Source: Sinorhizobium sp. A49 (GTDB lineage: Bacteria > Pseudomonadota > Alphaproteobacteria > Rhizobiales > Rhizobiaceae). Taken from it: a stretch of DNA of 64,000 nucleotides. The translations under genes were made by a program, and so were the position numbers. The stretch lies in assembly GCF_002002725.1 (NCBI RefSeq), contig NZ_MUNW01000032.1:62001-126000 (forward strand), written 5' to 3'. Shown piece after piece: positions 29,080-39,071 of the stretch. The notes under the pieces are model-generated. The model was not told where the DNA came from and did no database searches. It worked only from the letters and a program-made list of their open reading frames with translations. The stretch's first letter is position 1. The number at the start of each line of letters is the position of its first letter.

Positions 29080-31416
29080 TCAGAACGACGAGGAAATACC
29101 GAACTTCAGGTTCTGAACCTTGTCGAAATCTTCCTTCGCGATCGGCCAAGCGTAGTCGACACGCAGAGGACCGAACGGCGAAGCCCAGATCAAGCCGAGA
29201 CCGACCGACGCACGCAGCGAGGAACCGTTGCCCTGCACCGTTTCCGAAGGCAACATGGCGACCTTGTTGCTATAGAGCGTACCCGCATCGGCGAATACCG
29301 CGCCGCGGAAACCGCTGTCACGCGGGATACCCGGAAGCGGGAACGTCGCTTCGGCCGAAGCTGTGAAGTACGTCGTGCCGCCAAGCGCGTCGCCCGTTCT
29401 TTGGTCGCGCGGACCGATACCGTTACGCTCGAAGCCGCGAATATCGTTGCTGCCGAGCTGGAACTGGTCGAAGACCTGCAGGTCGCTGCCGGTTTCGAAG
29501 ACATGGCCAGCACCACCCGCGAGCGAAGCAATGATGTCCGCTTCGTCGTTAACCGTGTAGTACCATTTGGCCTTGCCGGTCATCTTATAGAAGTCAGAAT
29601 CACCGCCGAGACCGGCAAATTCATGCGTGAATGTCGCAAGAACGCCGTCATGCGGCAGCTGGGCGTCATCGAGCGTGTTGTACGTGATCGACTGCGACAC
29701 CGACGAACGGAGCCAGTTTCCACCCTCAACTGCGCGAACGTAAGGCGACGACAGATCTGCGAGATTACCGCTGCTATAGTCGAACTGCGTATAGTTGTAC
29801 CGCAGCGTGGTCGACAGGTTTTCGGTGATCGGCGCCGCTATGCGCAGGCTGAAACCCTGGTCTTCATAGCTGTAGTTGTCGTCATCGAAGTCGTTTTCAT
29901 TCTTGAAGACGTCGAAGCCTGCGGCCAGACGATAACCAAGGAAATACGGCTCGGTGAACGAAACGTTGTAAGTCCGGCTCTCATCGCCGCGACCTGCAGC
30001 GACGCGAATGTACTGACCGCGGCCGAGGAAGTTCTTTTCCTCGATCGAGGCTTCGACGAGGAAGCCGCCGCCGCTGCCAGCGGAGTAGCCGGCACCGATA
30101 CCGAACGAACCGGTCGACTGATCCTGAACATCAACGATAACCACGACACGGTCGGCAGCACTGCCGGGAGCCGTCGAGACGTTGACGGTCGAGAAGTAGC
30201 CAAGAGCCTCAAGGCGACGCTTGGCGCGGGCTACCATTTCCTGGTTGAAGGCATCGCCTTCGCCCATGTCGAACTCGCGACGGATAACGTAGTCACGTGT
30301 GCGGGTATTGCCGCGGATTTCGATGCGCTCGACATAGGCGCGCTCGCCCTGGTCGACGAGATAATCCACTGCGATCGTATGATTGCCGAGATCGCGGTTA
30401 CCGCGCGGGGTCACGCGAGCAAACGGGTAGCCAGCCGAAGCGACGCGCTTCGAAATCTCGCTCATAGTCTCCTGGATATCCTTGGCCTTATAGACCGAGC
30501 CTTCGCGGCTGAGGACAACACCCTTCAGCGCTTCGGCATCCACACCTTCGACCGTCGATTCGACCGTAACCGCACCGAAGTCGTAACGCGGACCCTCTTC
30601 GACGGTGACCGTCACCGTGTACTCGTTGGTCGCCTCGTTAAGCGTAGCCTCGGACGAAATGACCTGGAAGTCAGCGTAGCCACGGTTGAAATAGAACTGA
30701 CGCAGCAGCTCTTCGTCGGCGCGCAGCTTGTCCGGGTTGTAAACGTCCTTGCGGGTCAGGAACGAGAAGATACCCGATTCCTTCGTCGCGATCACAGACT
30801 GCAGACGACCATCGCTGTAGGCTTCGTTGCCGACGAAATTGATCTGCGAAATCTTGGTACGCTCACCTTCGTTGATCACGAAGGCAAGGTTCACACGACC
30901 TTCGGCAATCGGAACAACCTGGGTCGTCACCGTGATATCGCTGCGACCGATCGCTGCGTAGGCTTCCTTGATCGACTGAATATCGGTTTCGACGGTTGCT
31001 TCGCTGTAGGGACCGAGCGGCTGTGTGCGGACGATACCTTGCAGCTTGTCGTCCTTGATCTTCCGATTGCCGTTGAAGACAACCTGGTTGATCAGCTGAT
31101 TCTCGCTGACGGTGACGACGAGCGTGCCACCGGCAATATTGATGCTGACATCAGAGAAATAGCCGGTCGAGTACAGACGCTTCACGGAAGCATCGATATC
31201 GGCATTGCTGAAGCTCTTACCGGGAACAATCGTGATGTTCGCGCGCACCGTCTCAGCGCTGACGCGCGTGGCTCCGCGAACTTCAACACGACTGATGGTG
31301 GCGGCCTCTGCGACGGAAGCGCCTGCGAGCAATCCAACACCAGCGCCAGAAACCACCATACTCGTGGATAGCGCAAACGCAGACACCGCGTTCAAAAACC
31401 TTGAACCAGCTTTCAT
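29080..31416 (-). CDS. bamA: outer-membrane protein assembly factor BamA
   Basis: 778 residues. A signal peptide ending near ASVAEA is followed by five POTRA repeats (about 50-430) and a C-terminal 16-strand Omp85 barrel with the conserved DIRGFERNGIGPRD loop and a terminal Phe. It folds and inserts beta-barrel proteins into the outer membrane; FadL and TolC in this window would be clients. An in-frame TTG at 31422 has the better spacing to AAGG than the ATG at 31416, so the start is uncertain by two residues. It lies between rseP (251-base gap) and lpxD. Confidence 0.97.
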   Translation of the reverse strand: MKAGSRFLNAVSAFALSTSMVVSGAGVGLLAGASVAEAATISRVEVRGATRVSAETVRANITIVPGKSFSNADIDASVKRLYSTGYFSDVSINIAGGTLVVTVSENQLINQVVFNGNRKIKDDKLQGIVRTQPLGPYSEATVETDIQSIKEAYAAIGRSDITVTTQVVPIAEGRVNLAFVINEGERTKISQINFVGNEAYSDGRLQSVIATKESGIFSFLTRKDVYNPDKLRADEELLRQFYFNRGYADFQVISSEATLNEATNEYTVTVTVEEGPRYDFGAVTVESTVEGVDAEALKGVVLSREGSVYKAKDIQETMSEISKRVASAGYPFARVTPRGNRDLGNHTIAVDYLVDQGERAYVERIEIRGNTRTRDYVIRREFDMGEGDAFNQEMVARAKRRLEALGYFSTVNVSTAPGSAADRVVVIVDVQDQSTGSFGIGAGYSAGSGGGFLVEASIEEKNFLGRGQYIRVAAGRGDESRTYNVSFTEPYFLGYRLAAGFDVFKNENDFDDDNYSYEDQGFSLRIAAPITENLSTTLRYNYTQFDYSSGNLADLSSPYVRAVEGGNWLRSSVSQSITYNTLDDAQLPHDGVLATFTHEFAGLGGDSDFYKMTGKAKWYYTVNDEADIIASLAGGAGHVFETGSDLQVFDQFQLGSNDIRGFERNGIGPRDQRTGDALGGTTYFTASAEATFPLPGIPRDSGFRGAVFADAGTLYSNKVAMLPSETVQGNGSSLRASVGLGLIWASPFGPLRVDYAWPIAKEDFDKVQNLKFGISSSF

Positions 31417-31667
31417 GTTCAAATCTTACCTTTTCCCAACGTCGCGCGGCAATTTCGTGCCGACTCCGGTCACGGTTGCCGTTTTACCCGCTTTTCCCAT
31501 ACAAGCAAGCCAGCTCGTTAATTTCTGTTTACTTCAATTCGAACCGTGGCTTAACGGCCACTACAGATTCGAGTTATCGTAAACAAATCCTTGCTGCACA
31601 AGCCATTGAAATCCAATCGTTCACAGTATCGGTCGTCGTTTCCGCCCAAACACTCCCCGGCCGAACG

Positions 31668-32801
31668 CTAGCCGAAGAACATCGAAATGTCGTTCCAGGT
31701 GGCAAAAACCATGAGCATCAGCACCATGGCAAAGCCGATCCGATAGGCGACATCCTGCGCGGCGGCTCCAACCGGCTTTCCGCGCAAGGCCTCAACCGCA
31801 TAGAACATCAGATGGCCGCCATCAAGCACCGGAACGGGCATGAGGTTAAGCAATCCTATGGAAACTGACAGGACAGCCGCAAGCTGCAGCACGGCTGCAA
31901 CACCCAGCGTCGCCATTTGGCCCGACGCCTGGGCCACACGGATGGGGCCGCCAAGCTGATCCGCCTTCATCCGCCCGGTAACGAGATTCGCCAGATAGTC
32001 GAACGTACCGGTAACAATGTGCCAGCTTTGCAGCGCACCCTGCCCGATCGCCTCGATCGGGCCATAGGTAACCAGCCGGAAATTGCCGGCGTCCTGATCG
32101 GTGACGATACCGATGATGCCAATCTCCATCTTGTTTCCGAACTGGTCGGAAATCTCGGTCCGTTCCGGCACCATGGGAAGATCCAGGAATGCACCGTCCC
32201 GCTCGATCCGGATCTTGATCTCGAGTTCCGGCCGCACGCTGACATAGCGGCGAACATCGTCAAACGTCGCCACCGGGGTCCCGTCAATGGCGATCAACCG
32301 GTCGCGCGGCAGAATGCCGGCTTTGGCCGCGGCACTATTCTCCTTGACCTGAGCGACGACGGGGTCTGCCACCGAACGCCCGTAGACGGCGAAGAGAACG
32401 GCAAAAATGGCGATGGCAAGGATGAAATTTGCGATGGGGCCGGCGGCCACCGTCGCTGCCCGCTTCCACAGTTTGGCCCCGAGAAAGGTTTGCGCCCGCT
32501 CTTGCGGCGAGATCGTCTCGAGCCGCTTGTAATCCGGCGTACTGGCAGCATCCTCGTCGCCATAGAACTTGACGTAGCCGCCAAGCGGGATCACGCAGAA
32601 TTTCCACCGGGTGCCATGCTTATCGGTCCAGCCCAACAGTTCCGGCCCGAAGCCGACCGAGAATGCGAGGATACGAATGCCCGACCACCGGCCGACGAGA
32701 TAGTGTCCCATTTCGTGCACGAAGACCAGGAGGGTCAGAACCAGCAGGAATGGAACGATATAGCCGGTCACAAATTGCAGGGCATCAAGCAGATATGTCA
32801 T
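31668..32801 (-). CDS. rseP: site-2 intramembrane zinc protease RseP
   Basis: 377 residues, M50 family. The zinc site FVHEMGHYLVGR is in the first membrane helix and the third ligand is in NLMPVPVLDGGHLMFY near the C-terminus. A PDZ domain (about 115-200: VKENSAAAKAGILPRDRLI) lies between. The enzyme cuts membrane-bound anti-sigma factors and leftover signal peptides in the inner membrane. It is placed between cdsA (29-base gap) and bamA, as in most proteobacteria. Confidence 0.95.
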   Translation of the reverse strand: MTYLLDALQFVTGYIVPFLLVLTLLVFVHEMGHYLVGRWSGIRILAFSVGFGPELLGWTDKHGTRWKFCVIPLGGYVKFYGDEDAASTPDYKRLETISPQERAQTFLGAKLWKRAATVAAGPIANFILAIAIFAVLFAVYGRSVADPVVAQVKENSAAAKAGILPRDRLIAIDGTPVATFDDVRRYVSVRPELEIKIRIERDGAFLDLPMVPERTEISDQFGNKMEIGIIGIVTDQDAGNFRLVTYGPIEAIGQGALQSWHIVTGTFDYLANLVTGRMKADQLGGPIRVAQASGQMATLGVAAVLQLAAVLSVSIGLLNLMPVPVLDGGHLMFYAVEALRGKPVGAAAQDVAYRIGFAMVLMLMVFATWNDISMFFG

Positions 32802-32830
32802 GGACTTTCCTTAAGTGCCTGCCACCAGCA

Positions 32831-33664
32831 TCACAGGCCGAGCAGGACCGAACCGAAGGCGATCTGACGCCCATCGCTGACGACATACTGTATCAGGACA
32901 AGGACCAGCGTGGCGATACAGGCAAAGACCAGACCGTCGACCCGATCCATGACCCCGCCATGCCCAGGAATGAGATGGCTAGAATCCTTGACGCCGAAGC
33001 GGCGCTTTATGAAGGATTCGAAGAGGTCCCCGATCTGGCTCGCGACGGAAAGAACCAGCGCCAACATCGGGATACGGAGGTCTTGCAGCGGGAAGTATGC
33101 CATAAAAGCAGCCGTTCCGGCTAGAACACCGCAGATGGTGCCGCCAATCGCACCGGACCAAGTCTTGCCGGGTGAAATGCGCGGTGCCAGCTTGGGTCCG
33201 CCGAGGGCGCGGCCGACGAAATAGGCAAGAATATCGGTTCCCCAAACGACGGCGAAGACGAACAACGTCGCCACCAGGCCAGGGTTGTCGGCGCCGCGCA
33301 GCGCAGCCAGCGAGATACCCGTCAATCCGGCGTAGACAATCCCGCCCGGTAGCCACCAACTCCCCTTTTTGAGCGATACCCAGAGCACCGTTATGACGAC
33401 GGCAAGGAGCAGGGCCGGCAGACTGTAGCCGATGTTTCCGAGAAGAATGAGCGCCACGATTATCGCCAGAGACAGCCAACCGAAGGCGTTGCCCTGGAAA
33501 TCACGTTCCGCAAGACCGGTGATCGTCGACCATTCATAGTAGACGAGCAAGGCGATTGCCACTGAAAGCAGCTGGAAGGCCAAGCCGCCGAACCAGGTCG
33601 CGCCAAGGGCGACCGCAGCGAGCACCACTCCGGAAGCGATGCGAAGCTTGAGTTCTGTTTGCAT
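32831..33664 (-). CDS. cdsA: phosphatidate cytidylyltransferase
   Basis: 277 residues from the ATG at 33664; multispanning membrane enzyme making CDP-diacylglycerol from phosphatidate and CTP. The family signature is complete: SFIKRRFGVKDSSHLIP followed by GHGGVMDRVDGL. The start overlaps the uppS stop by one base (TAATG), so the two are coupled. A frame extension of 50 residues upstream would lie inside uppS and is rejected. Confidence 0.95.
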   Translation of the reverse strand: MQTELKLRIASGVVLAAVALGATWFGGLAFQLLSVAIALLVYYEWSTITGLAERDFQGNAFGWLSLAIIVALILLGNIGYSLPALLLAVVITVLWVSLKKGSWWLPGGIVYAGLTGISLAALRGADNPGLVATLFVFAVVWGTDILAYFVGRALGGPKLAPRISPGKTWSGAIGGTICGVLAGTAAFMAYFPLQDLRIPMLALVLSVASQIGDLFESFIKRRFGVKDSSHLIPGHGGVMDRVDGLVFACIATLVLVLIQYVVSDGRQIAFGSVLLGL

Positions 33665-34407
33665 TACGAACCAACCGCTAACGTCGGCTGCGCCAGACCG
33701 CCGAAGCGACGCTCGCGGCAGGCGAATTTCTCGAGTGCGGACAGGAACGTCTCGCGTGTGAAGTCTGGCCAAAGCTCGGGAACGAACAGCAGTTCCGAAT
33801 AGGCGCCCTGCCACAACAGAAAGTTTGAAAGCCGCTCTTCGCCGCTGGTGCGAAGAATGAGATCCGGATCGGGTATCCCGGCTGTATCGAGCGAAGCGGC
33901 AATACGCTCCGGCGTGATGTCCTCGGGAGCCAGGCGTCCCTGGGCAACTTCCGTCGCCAGGCGTCGCATGGCGCGCGTCAACTCGTCACGCGCACCGTAA
34001 TTGAAGGCGATCACCAGCGTAATGCCAGTATTTCCGCTCGTCGTCTCCTCGGCCTCGATCAGCAGGGGCAGGATGTCGCCCCGCAGGTTCGACCGCTCTC
34101 CGATAATCCGGATGCGGACATTTTCGCGATGCAGATCGGCAAGGTCACGGCGAATGAAGGCCTTGAGCAAGCCCATCAGATCCGTCACTTCGGCCTGCGG
34201 CCTGTTCCAGTTTTCCGATGAAAACGCAAAGAGCGTGAGGTAGCGAACCCCGGCTTCCGCCGCCGTTTTCACAGCGTCGCGCACCGCCTCAACACCCTTG
34301 CGGTGCCCCATCGTGCGCGGAAGTCCGCGCGCGTTAGCCCAGCGCCCGTTGCCATCCATGATGATGGCAACGTGTTCCGGAACGGTGATCGGGAGGAGAT
34401 TTTGCAT
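33664..34407 (-). CDS. uppS: undecaprenyl diphosphate synthase
   Basis: 247 residues, cis-prenyltransferase producing the C55 lipid carrier for peptidoglycan and polysaccharides. Motifs: [17 protein letters not shown] (catalytic Asp), [11 protein letters not shown] and [20 protein letters not shown]. It sits between frr (39-base gap) and cdsA, the standard proteobacterial order. Confidence 0.97.
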   Translation of the reverse strand: MQNLLPITVPEHVAIIMDGNGRWANARGLPRTMGHRKGVEAVRDAVKTAAEAGVRYLTLFAFSSENWNRPQAEVTDLMGLLKAFIRRDLADLHRENVRIRIIGERSNLRGDILPLLIEAEETTSGNTGITLVIAFNYGARDELTRAMRRLATEVAQGRLAPEDITPERIAASLDTAGIPDPDLILRTSGEERLSNFLLWQGAYSELLFVPELWPDFTRETFLSALEKFACRERRFGGLAQPTLAVGS

Positions 34408-34446
34408 AAGGCGTCCGCGAAAGGAGACTCAAGGATCAGGGGCAGA

Positions 34447-35007
34447 TCAGACCTGCATGATTTCCTTTTCCTTATCGGCGAGCAAGCGGTCGATATCGGA
34501 AATCGTTTCATCAGTCATCTTTTGCACCCGCTCGGACTGAGCACGGCTGATATCCTGTCCGATGTCGCCATCCTTTTCGGCTTTTTTCAGGTCGTCCATG
34601 CCATCGCGACGAACGTGCCTTACCGCGACCTTGGCCTTTTCGGCATAATCGTGCGCAACCTTGACCAGCGACTTGCGGCGCTCTTCGTTGAGTTCCGGCA
34701 GCGGGATGCGCAGGTTCTGGCCGTCGATGATCGGGTTCAGGCCGAGGTTCGATTCGCGGATGCCGCGATCGACGGCGCCCACCATCTGCTTGTCCCAGAC
34801 CGAAACGGACAGCATGCGCGGTTCCGGCACGGTGATGTTTGCCACCTGATTGAGCGGAACACGCGAGCCATAGGCTTCAACGGTCACCGGATCGAGAACA
34901 TTCGCCGACGCGCGGCCGGTCCGCAGCGACGCGATATCGCTCTTGAATGCGGAGATAGCGCCATCCATACGACGCTTCAGTTCCTTCAGGTCTACACCTT
35001 CACTCAT
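34447..35007 (-). CDS. frr: ribosome recycling factor
   Basis: 186 residues, the exact family size. [20 protein letters not shown] and the C-terminal [15 protein letters not shown] form the long helical domain. With EF-G it splits the ribosome after termination. It lies between pyrH (52-base gap) and uppS. Confidence 0.98.
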   Translation of the reverse strand: MSEGVDLKELKRRMDGAISAFKSDIASLRTGRASANVLDPVTVEAYGSRVPLNQVANITVPEPRMLSVSVWDKQMVGAVDRGIRESNLGLNPIIDGQNLRIPLPELNEERRKSLVKVAHDYAEKAKVAVRHVRRDGMDDLKKAEKDGDIGQDISRAQSERVQKMTDETISDIDRLLADKEKEIMQV

Positions 35008-35059
35008 GGTCGAAAACTCCCGTTCTGTCTTTCATCGGCAGATAGCTGTCTGGCAGCTT

Positions 35060-35782
35060 CTAGTTGTCCGTGACGATGGTGGCGCGGCCGCCGCCAGTCA
35101 ATATCTCAGCAAAGCCGCCCTTCTCGTGGATCGAGAAGACGACGATCGGAATCGCATTTTCGCGCGCCAGCGCCACCGCTGCCACGTCCATCACCGCCAA
35201 GCCCTTTTCCAGGACGGCGCTGTGGGTCAGGTGGTCGAAGCGCGTCGCCGTCGGGTCCTTCTTCGGGTCGGCGGAATAGATGCCGTCCACCTGCGTGCCC
35301 TTGAAGATCGCCTCGGCGCCCATTTCGGCGGCGCGCAGAGCCGCGGCAGAATCGGTCGTGAAGAACGGGTTGCCGGTACCGCCCGCAAAGATCACCACAC
35401 GCCCGAGCGACAGATGGTAGAGCGTCGCGCGCTGCGAGAAGCTTTCGCAGATCTCGGGCATTGCGATTGCCGAGAGCACCACCGTGTCGATGTCGAGCTT
35501 GCGCAGGGAAGTCGCCAGCGCGAGCGCATTGATGACGGTTGCGAGCATGCCCATATGGTCGCCGGTCACTCGGTCGCCGCCCTTGGAGGCTACGGCGACG
35601 CCGCGAAAAATATTGCCGCCCCCGACGACGACGCCGACTTCGACGCCCATGGCGCGCGCTTCGGCAATGTCTGCCGCAATACGGTCGGCAACGGCCACAT
35701 CGATACCGAAGCCCTGGCTTCCCATCAGGGCTTCACCGGAGGCTTTGAGTAGAACACGCTTGTAGATTGGCTCGGCCGACAT
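35060..35782 (-). CDS. pyrH: uridylate kinase
   Basis: 240 residues, hexameric UMP kinase of the amino-acid kinase fold making UDP. Motifs: RVLLKASGEALMG, VVVGGGNIFRG, GTGNPFFTTDSAAALRA. Two ATGs stand side by side (35785, 35782); AGGAG is only 2 bases from the first and 5 from the second, so MSAEPIYKR at 35782 is chosen. It follows tsf after a 190-base gap that contains an imperfect hairpin near 35918-35945 lacking a U-tract. Confidence 0.97.
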   Translation of the reverse strand: MSAEPIYKRVLLKASGEALMGSQGFGIDVAVADRIAADIAEARAMGVEVGVVVGGGNIFRGVAVASKGGDRVTGDHMGMLATVINALALATSLRKLDIDTVVLSAIAMPEICESFSQRATLYHLSLGRVVIFAGGTGNPFFTTDSAAALRAAEMGAEAIFKGTQVDGIYSADPKKDPTATRFDHLTHSAVLEKGLAVMDVAAVALARENAIPIVVFSIHEKGGFAEILTGGGRATIVTDN

Positions 35783-35972
35783 CATCGCTCCTGAACAGAT
35801 CGGTACGCGTGCACGCAAAAGGCGCGCTGCGTATAAGGACATAGTGCGCTACCCGGTTTCAACCGCTGCGGAGCATTTTCCGGCGGGTCCGGCGCATTGA
35901 CGAAGCCGGATACACGAAGGGCACCGCGTTGTCACGCGATGCCCTGAGGTTTTCCAAACAAGGGTGAAGAAA

Positions 35973-36896
35973 TCAGCCCTTGGCGACAGCCGCAACTTCG
36001 GCTGCGAAGTCAGATTCTTCCTTCTCGACGCCTTCGCCGAGCAGAAGACGGGCCATGCCGGTCACTTCGATCGGTGCGCCAGCGAGCTTTTCAGCATCCT
36101 TGATGGCCTGGCCGACGGTGATTTCCGGGTTCATGACGAAGGCCTGCGACAGCAGCGCGACTTCTTCGAAGAACTTGCGCATGCGGCCTTCGACCATCTT
36201 TTCGATGATGTTGTCCGGCTTGCCCGAAGCGCGCGACTGTTCGATGAACACGTTGCGTTCGCGCTCGGCAACAGCGGCGTCGACTTCGTCAGCGCGGATG
36301 GCCAGCGGATTGGTGGCAGCAATGTGCATGGCGACCTGGCGGCCGACCGAGAACAGAACTTCCTTGTCGCCAACCGACTTCAGCGCGACAAGAACGCCGA
36401 GCTTGCCGATGCCGTCGCCGGCAGCGTTATGGATGTAGGTGGCAACGACGCCGTCTTCGACCTGCAGCAGGGCTGCGCGGCGGAGCGTCATGTTCTCGCC
36501 GATGGTGGCGATCGCATCCTTGATCGTGTCGTCGACAGACTTGCCGGTTGCCGGGTAGTTGGCATTGGCAATGGCTTCGACAGAACCGTCGGTGCCAAGA
36601 GCAACGTTGGCAACACCGCGAACGAGTTCCTGGAAGGCTTCGTTGCGGGCAACGAAATCGGTCTCGGAGTTGACTTCAACGACAACAGCCTTGACGCCGC
36701 CGCTAACGATACCGATGAGGCCTTCAGCAGCCGTGCGGCCCGACTTCTTGTCGGCCTTGGCGATGCCCTTGGCACGCAGCCAGTCGATCGCAGCTTCCAT
36801 GTCGCCATTGGTTTCGGCGAGCGCCTTCTTGCAATCCATCATGCCTGCGCCGGTCTTTTCGCGCAGTTCCTTCACCATTGCTGCAGTTACACTCAT
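35973..36896 (-). CDS. tsf: translation elongation factor Ts
   Basis: 307 residues from [20 protein letters not shown]. The N-terminal UBA-like domain and the [15 protein letters not shown] motif that contacts EF-Tu are both present. It recycles EF-Tu-GDP. An upstream frame start at 37040 is rejected. It follows rpsB after 255 bases that contain a terminator-like hairpin, so part of the tsf expression may be set by read-through. Confidence 0.97.
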   Translation of the reverse strand: MSVTAAMVKELREKTGAGMMDCKKALAETNGDMEAAIDWLRAKGIAKADKKSGRTAAEGLIGIVSGGVKAVVVEVNSETDFVARNEAFQELVRGVANVALGTDGSVEAIANANYPATGKSVDDTIKDAIATIGENMTLRRAALLQVEDGVVATYIHNAAGDGIGKLGVLVALKSVGDKEVLFSVGRQVAMHIAATNPLAIRADEVDAAVAERERNVFIEQSRASGKPDNIIEKMVEGRMRKFFEEVALLSQAFVMNPEITVGQAIKDAEKLAGAPIEVTGMARLLLGEGVEKEESDFAAEVAAVAKG

Positions 36897-37059
36897 CTTT
36901 TGCCTCTTTGTCTGTTTGGCTGGCGCGCTGCCCGCAAGAGGCGCGGCACCAGGAGGTTTGGCAGGGAATGGCTTGCGTATGTGACACCGTGATGAACGCG
37001 CCCACCGCTGTCGTGTCCGGTGCGCGGATCGCCGGCCCAAGCCGCTTCATCCCTCGCTG

Positions 37060-37100
37060 AAAAGAACAAGGCCGTTCAGATCTTTCATCCCAAACGGCCT
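37060..37100 (-). terminator. hairpin with U-tract between rpsB and tsf
   Basis: AGGCCGTT (37069-37076) pairs with AACGGCCT (37093-37100) across a 16-base loop; on the minus strand TTGTTCTTTT follows. It sits within what is normally an rpsB-tsf operon, so it may be a partial terminator or attenuator. Confidence 0.6.
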
Positions 37101-37151
37101 CGTCCCGACATTAGATTGGTGCGGCGATCCTATGTCCGCCGCGCCGTCCGA

Positions 37152-37919
37152 TCAGGCTTCGGAGGCTTCGTCGAGCGCCGGCTCGATCATAGCTTCAGCC
37201 GATGCGCCGAGATCGCGGCCCGATGCGCCCTGCTGACGGGCAATGCCGTCGATGGCTGCACGAGCGATGAGATCGCAGTAAAGAGCGATCGCACGCGATG
37301 CGTCGTCGTTGCCCGGGATCGGGTAGTCGATCTGGTCCGGGTCGCAGTTGGAGTCGATGACGGCGACAACCGGGATGCCAAGACGCTTGGCTTCGTCGAT
37401 TGCGATCGATTCCTTGTTGGTGTCGATGATGAACATCAGGTCCGGCGTGCCGCCCATGTCGCGGATACCGCCGAGAGCGCGGTTGAGCTTTTCGCGTTCG
37501 CGCTCAAGGTTCAGACGCTCCTTCTTCGTGAAGCCCGAAGCTTCCGAAGCGAGGATTTCGTCGAGCTTGCGCAGGCGCTGGATCGAGTTCGAAATCGTCT
37601 TCCAGTTGGTCATCATGCCGCCGAGCCAGCGAGCGTTGACGTAGTACTGGGCCGAACGCTTGGCAGCGTCAGCAATGATTTCCGAAGCCTGGCGCTTGGT
37701 GCCGACAAACAGGACGCGGCCGCCGTTGGCGACAGTGTCGCTAACAACCTGCAGTGCGCGCGACAGCATCGGAACGGTCTGTGCGAGGTCGATGATGTGA
37801 ACGTTGTTACGATCGCCGAAGATGTAGGGTTTCATCTTCGGGTTCCAGCGATGTGTCTGGTGACCGAAGTGAATACCAGCCTCAAGCAGCTGGCGCATGC
37901 TAAAATCAGGCAATGCCAT
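37152..37919 (-). CDS. rpsB: 30S ribosomal protein S2
   Basis: 255 residues from [20 protein letters not shown], preceded by AAGGAG. The [12 protein letters not shown] and [14 protein letters not shown]-type segments are standard S2. It joins the head of the small ribosomal subunit. It is the first gene of the rpsB-tsf-pyrH-frr-uppS-cdsA-rseP-bamA-lpx cluster. A second, upstream frame start is rejected. Confidence 0.98.
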   Translation of the reverse strand: MALPDFSMRQLLEAGIHFGHQTHRWNPKMKPYIFGDRNNVHIIDLAQTVPMLSRALQVVSDTVANGGRVLFVGTKRQASEIIADAAKRSAQYYVNARWLGGMMTNWKTISNSIQRLRKLDEILASEASGFTKKERLNLEREREKLNRALGGIRDMGGTPDLMFIIDTNKESIAIDEAKRLGIPVVAVIDSNCDPDQIDYPIPGNDDASRAIALYCDLIARAAIDGIARQQGASGRDLGASAEAMIEPALDEASEA

Positions 37920-38099
37920 GCCTTTTCTCCTTTTCCGGTTGAACCTCCGCGAGACGTCGAGCTCTTCTTTCGAAAAACCCACCGGCGGAACGATCCGGAT
38001 TTCTCCCGGAACATCCCATGCCTCACGTGTGGAATGGGCAGCCCCTTACCGGCAACTGCCCGACAAATCAAGACTTGGAGTCTGTTTTTGTCATATCGA

Positions 38100-38927
38100 C
38101 TACTTGCATTCTTCCGATTTGAAGACTTCGAGGTCGGCGAGCTTACCGCTCAGCACGAAGTCGCCGTAGTCCATCGTCAGATCGCGGGTAATGCCGTTTT
38201 CGTACAGTTTGAACGACATGCGGTAGATCGGCAGCGCATCGCCGCTCTTGTCGTCGTTGAAGTAGGAGATGGTGACAGGCCAGTAATTCTCGGTCCCGAG
38301 CTTGCCAGCCTTGCCTGCATCCGGCTCGTCAGCCGTCGGTTTGCGCGACTTGCCGACGAAGGTCGAGGTGATCAGCGTCTTGTCACCCGAATCGGATCCG
38401 TCGAAGATCCGTGCCTCGAAGAAGCTTTCGCCCTTCTTTGCGCGGTCGATGACCTCGACCATATGCTCGGTCGGAAACCGGCTTGCCGCCAGCTCGACCT
38501 CACGCTTGTCCGGCGCGGTCAGCTCGACCTTGACGCCGGTCTTGTCGTCATGAGCCGTGCCGCGCACTTCCTTGTCGAGCTTCTCGTCGGTGAACGAGCG
38601 CGTCAAAAAGCGGAAGTTGCCGGACTTCAGATCCTCATAGGTGGTCGTCTGCTGGTCGGTCATGCGCGTTTCTTCGCCGGTATTGACCTGCGTCACGAAG
38701 CGGAAACTGACCGTGTATCCCTCGCAGGCCGATCCGTTGAACTCGTAGACCATCCGGCCGTACATGCCGGAAATGCCCGATCGGTCGGAAGCGTCCTTGA
38801 GCTCGAGATCATAGACGGCTCGATGCGGCACAAGGACATTTGCGCTCGCCGCGCTGAGGCCCGAAACCATCATCGCTGCAAAGCAAACGCTGCCGAAACT
38901 GGCGAGACCGAAGCCTTTACGAAACAT
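38100..38927 (-). CDS. eipB: EipB-family periplasmic envelope-integrity protein (DUF1849)
   Basis: 275 residues from MFRKGFGLASFGS. The signal peptide ends near SAASAN (about residue 30). The body starts with the family hallmark VLVPHRAVYDLELKDA and includes MVYEFNGSACEGYTV. In Brucella abortus EipB is a periplasmic beta-spiral protein needed for envelope integrity and stabilised by a disulfide between an N-terminal and a C-terminal cysteine; here Cys68 and Cys274 occupy the matching places. It is divergent from ridA and ends 180 bases before rpsB. Confidence 0.88.
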   Translation of the reverse strand: MFRKGFGLASFGSVCFAAMMVSGLSAASANVLVPHRAVYDLELKDASDRSGISGMYGRMVYEFNGSACEGYTVSFRFVTQVNTGEETRMTDQQTTTYEDLKSGNFRFLTRSFTDEKLDKEVRGTAHDDKTGVKVELTAPDKREVELAASRFPTEHMVEVIDRAKKGESFFEARIFDGSDSGDKTLITSTFVGKSRKPTADEPDAGKAGKLGTENYWPVTISYFNDDKSGDALPIYRMSFKLYENGITRDLTMDYGDFVLSGKLADLEVFKSEECK

Positions 38928-39071
38928 CCGTTTCCTCCTGTTGGACTCGCCGGCAATGCTATAAACAAGCTTTCGGCAGAAGCGAGGCGTCACCACATTT
39001 AAATGCCGTCGCCCACCGCGATCCGGCCTGAATGCCGGATTTTAACACAAAAGACAACAACGGAGCTTTCC

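Noticed and set aside
28147-31371. 1074-codon open frame on the plus strand
   Set aside because: It is antisense to bamA and lpxD, which are both unmistakable. It has no ribosome site or recognisable domain.
35918-35945. Hairpin between tsf and pyrH
   Set aside because: The stem (AGGGCA/TGCCCT plus CGCG/CGCG) has a mismatch and no U-tract on the coding strand, so I do not call it a terminator.
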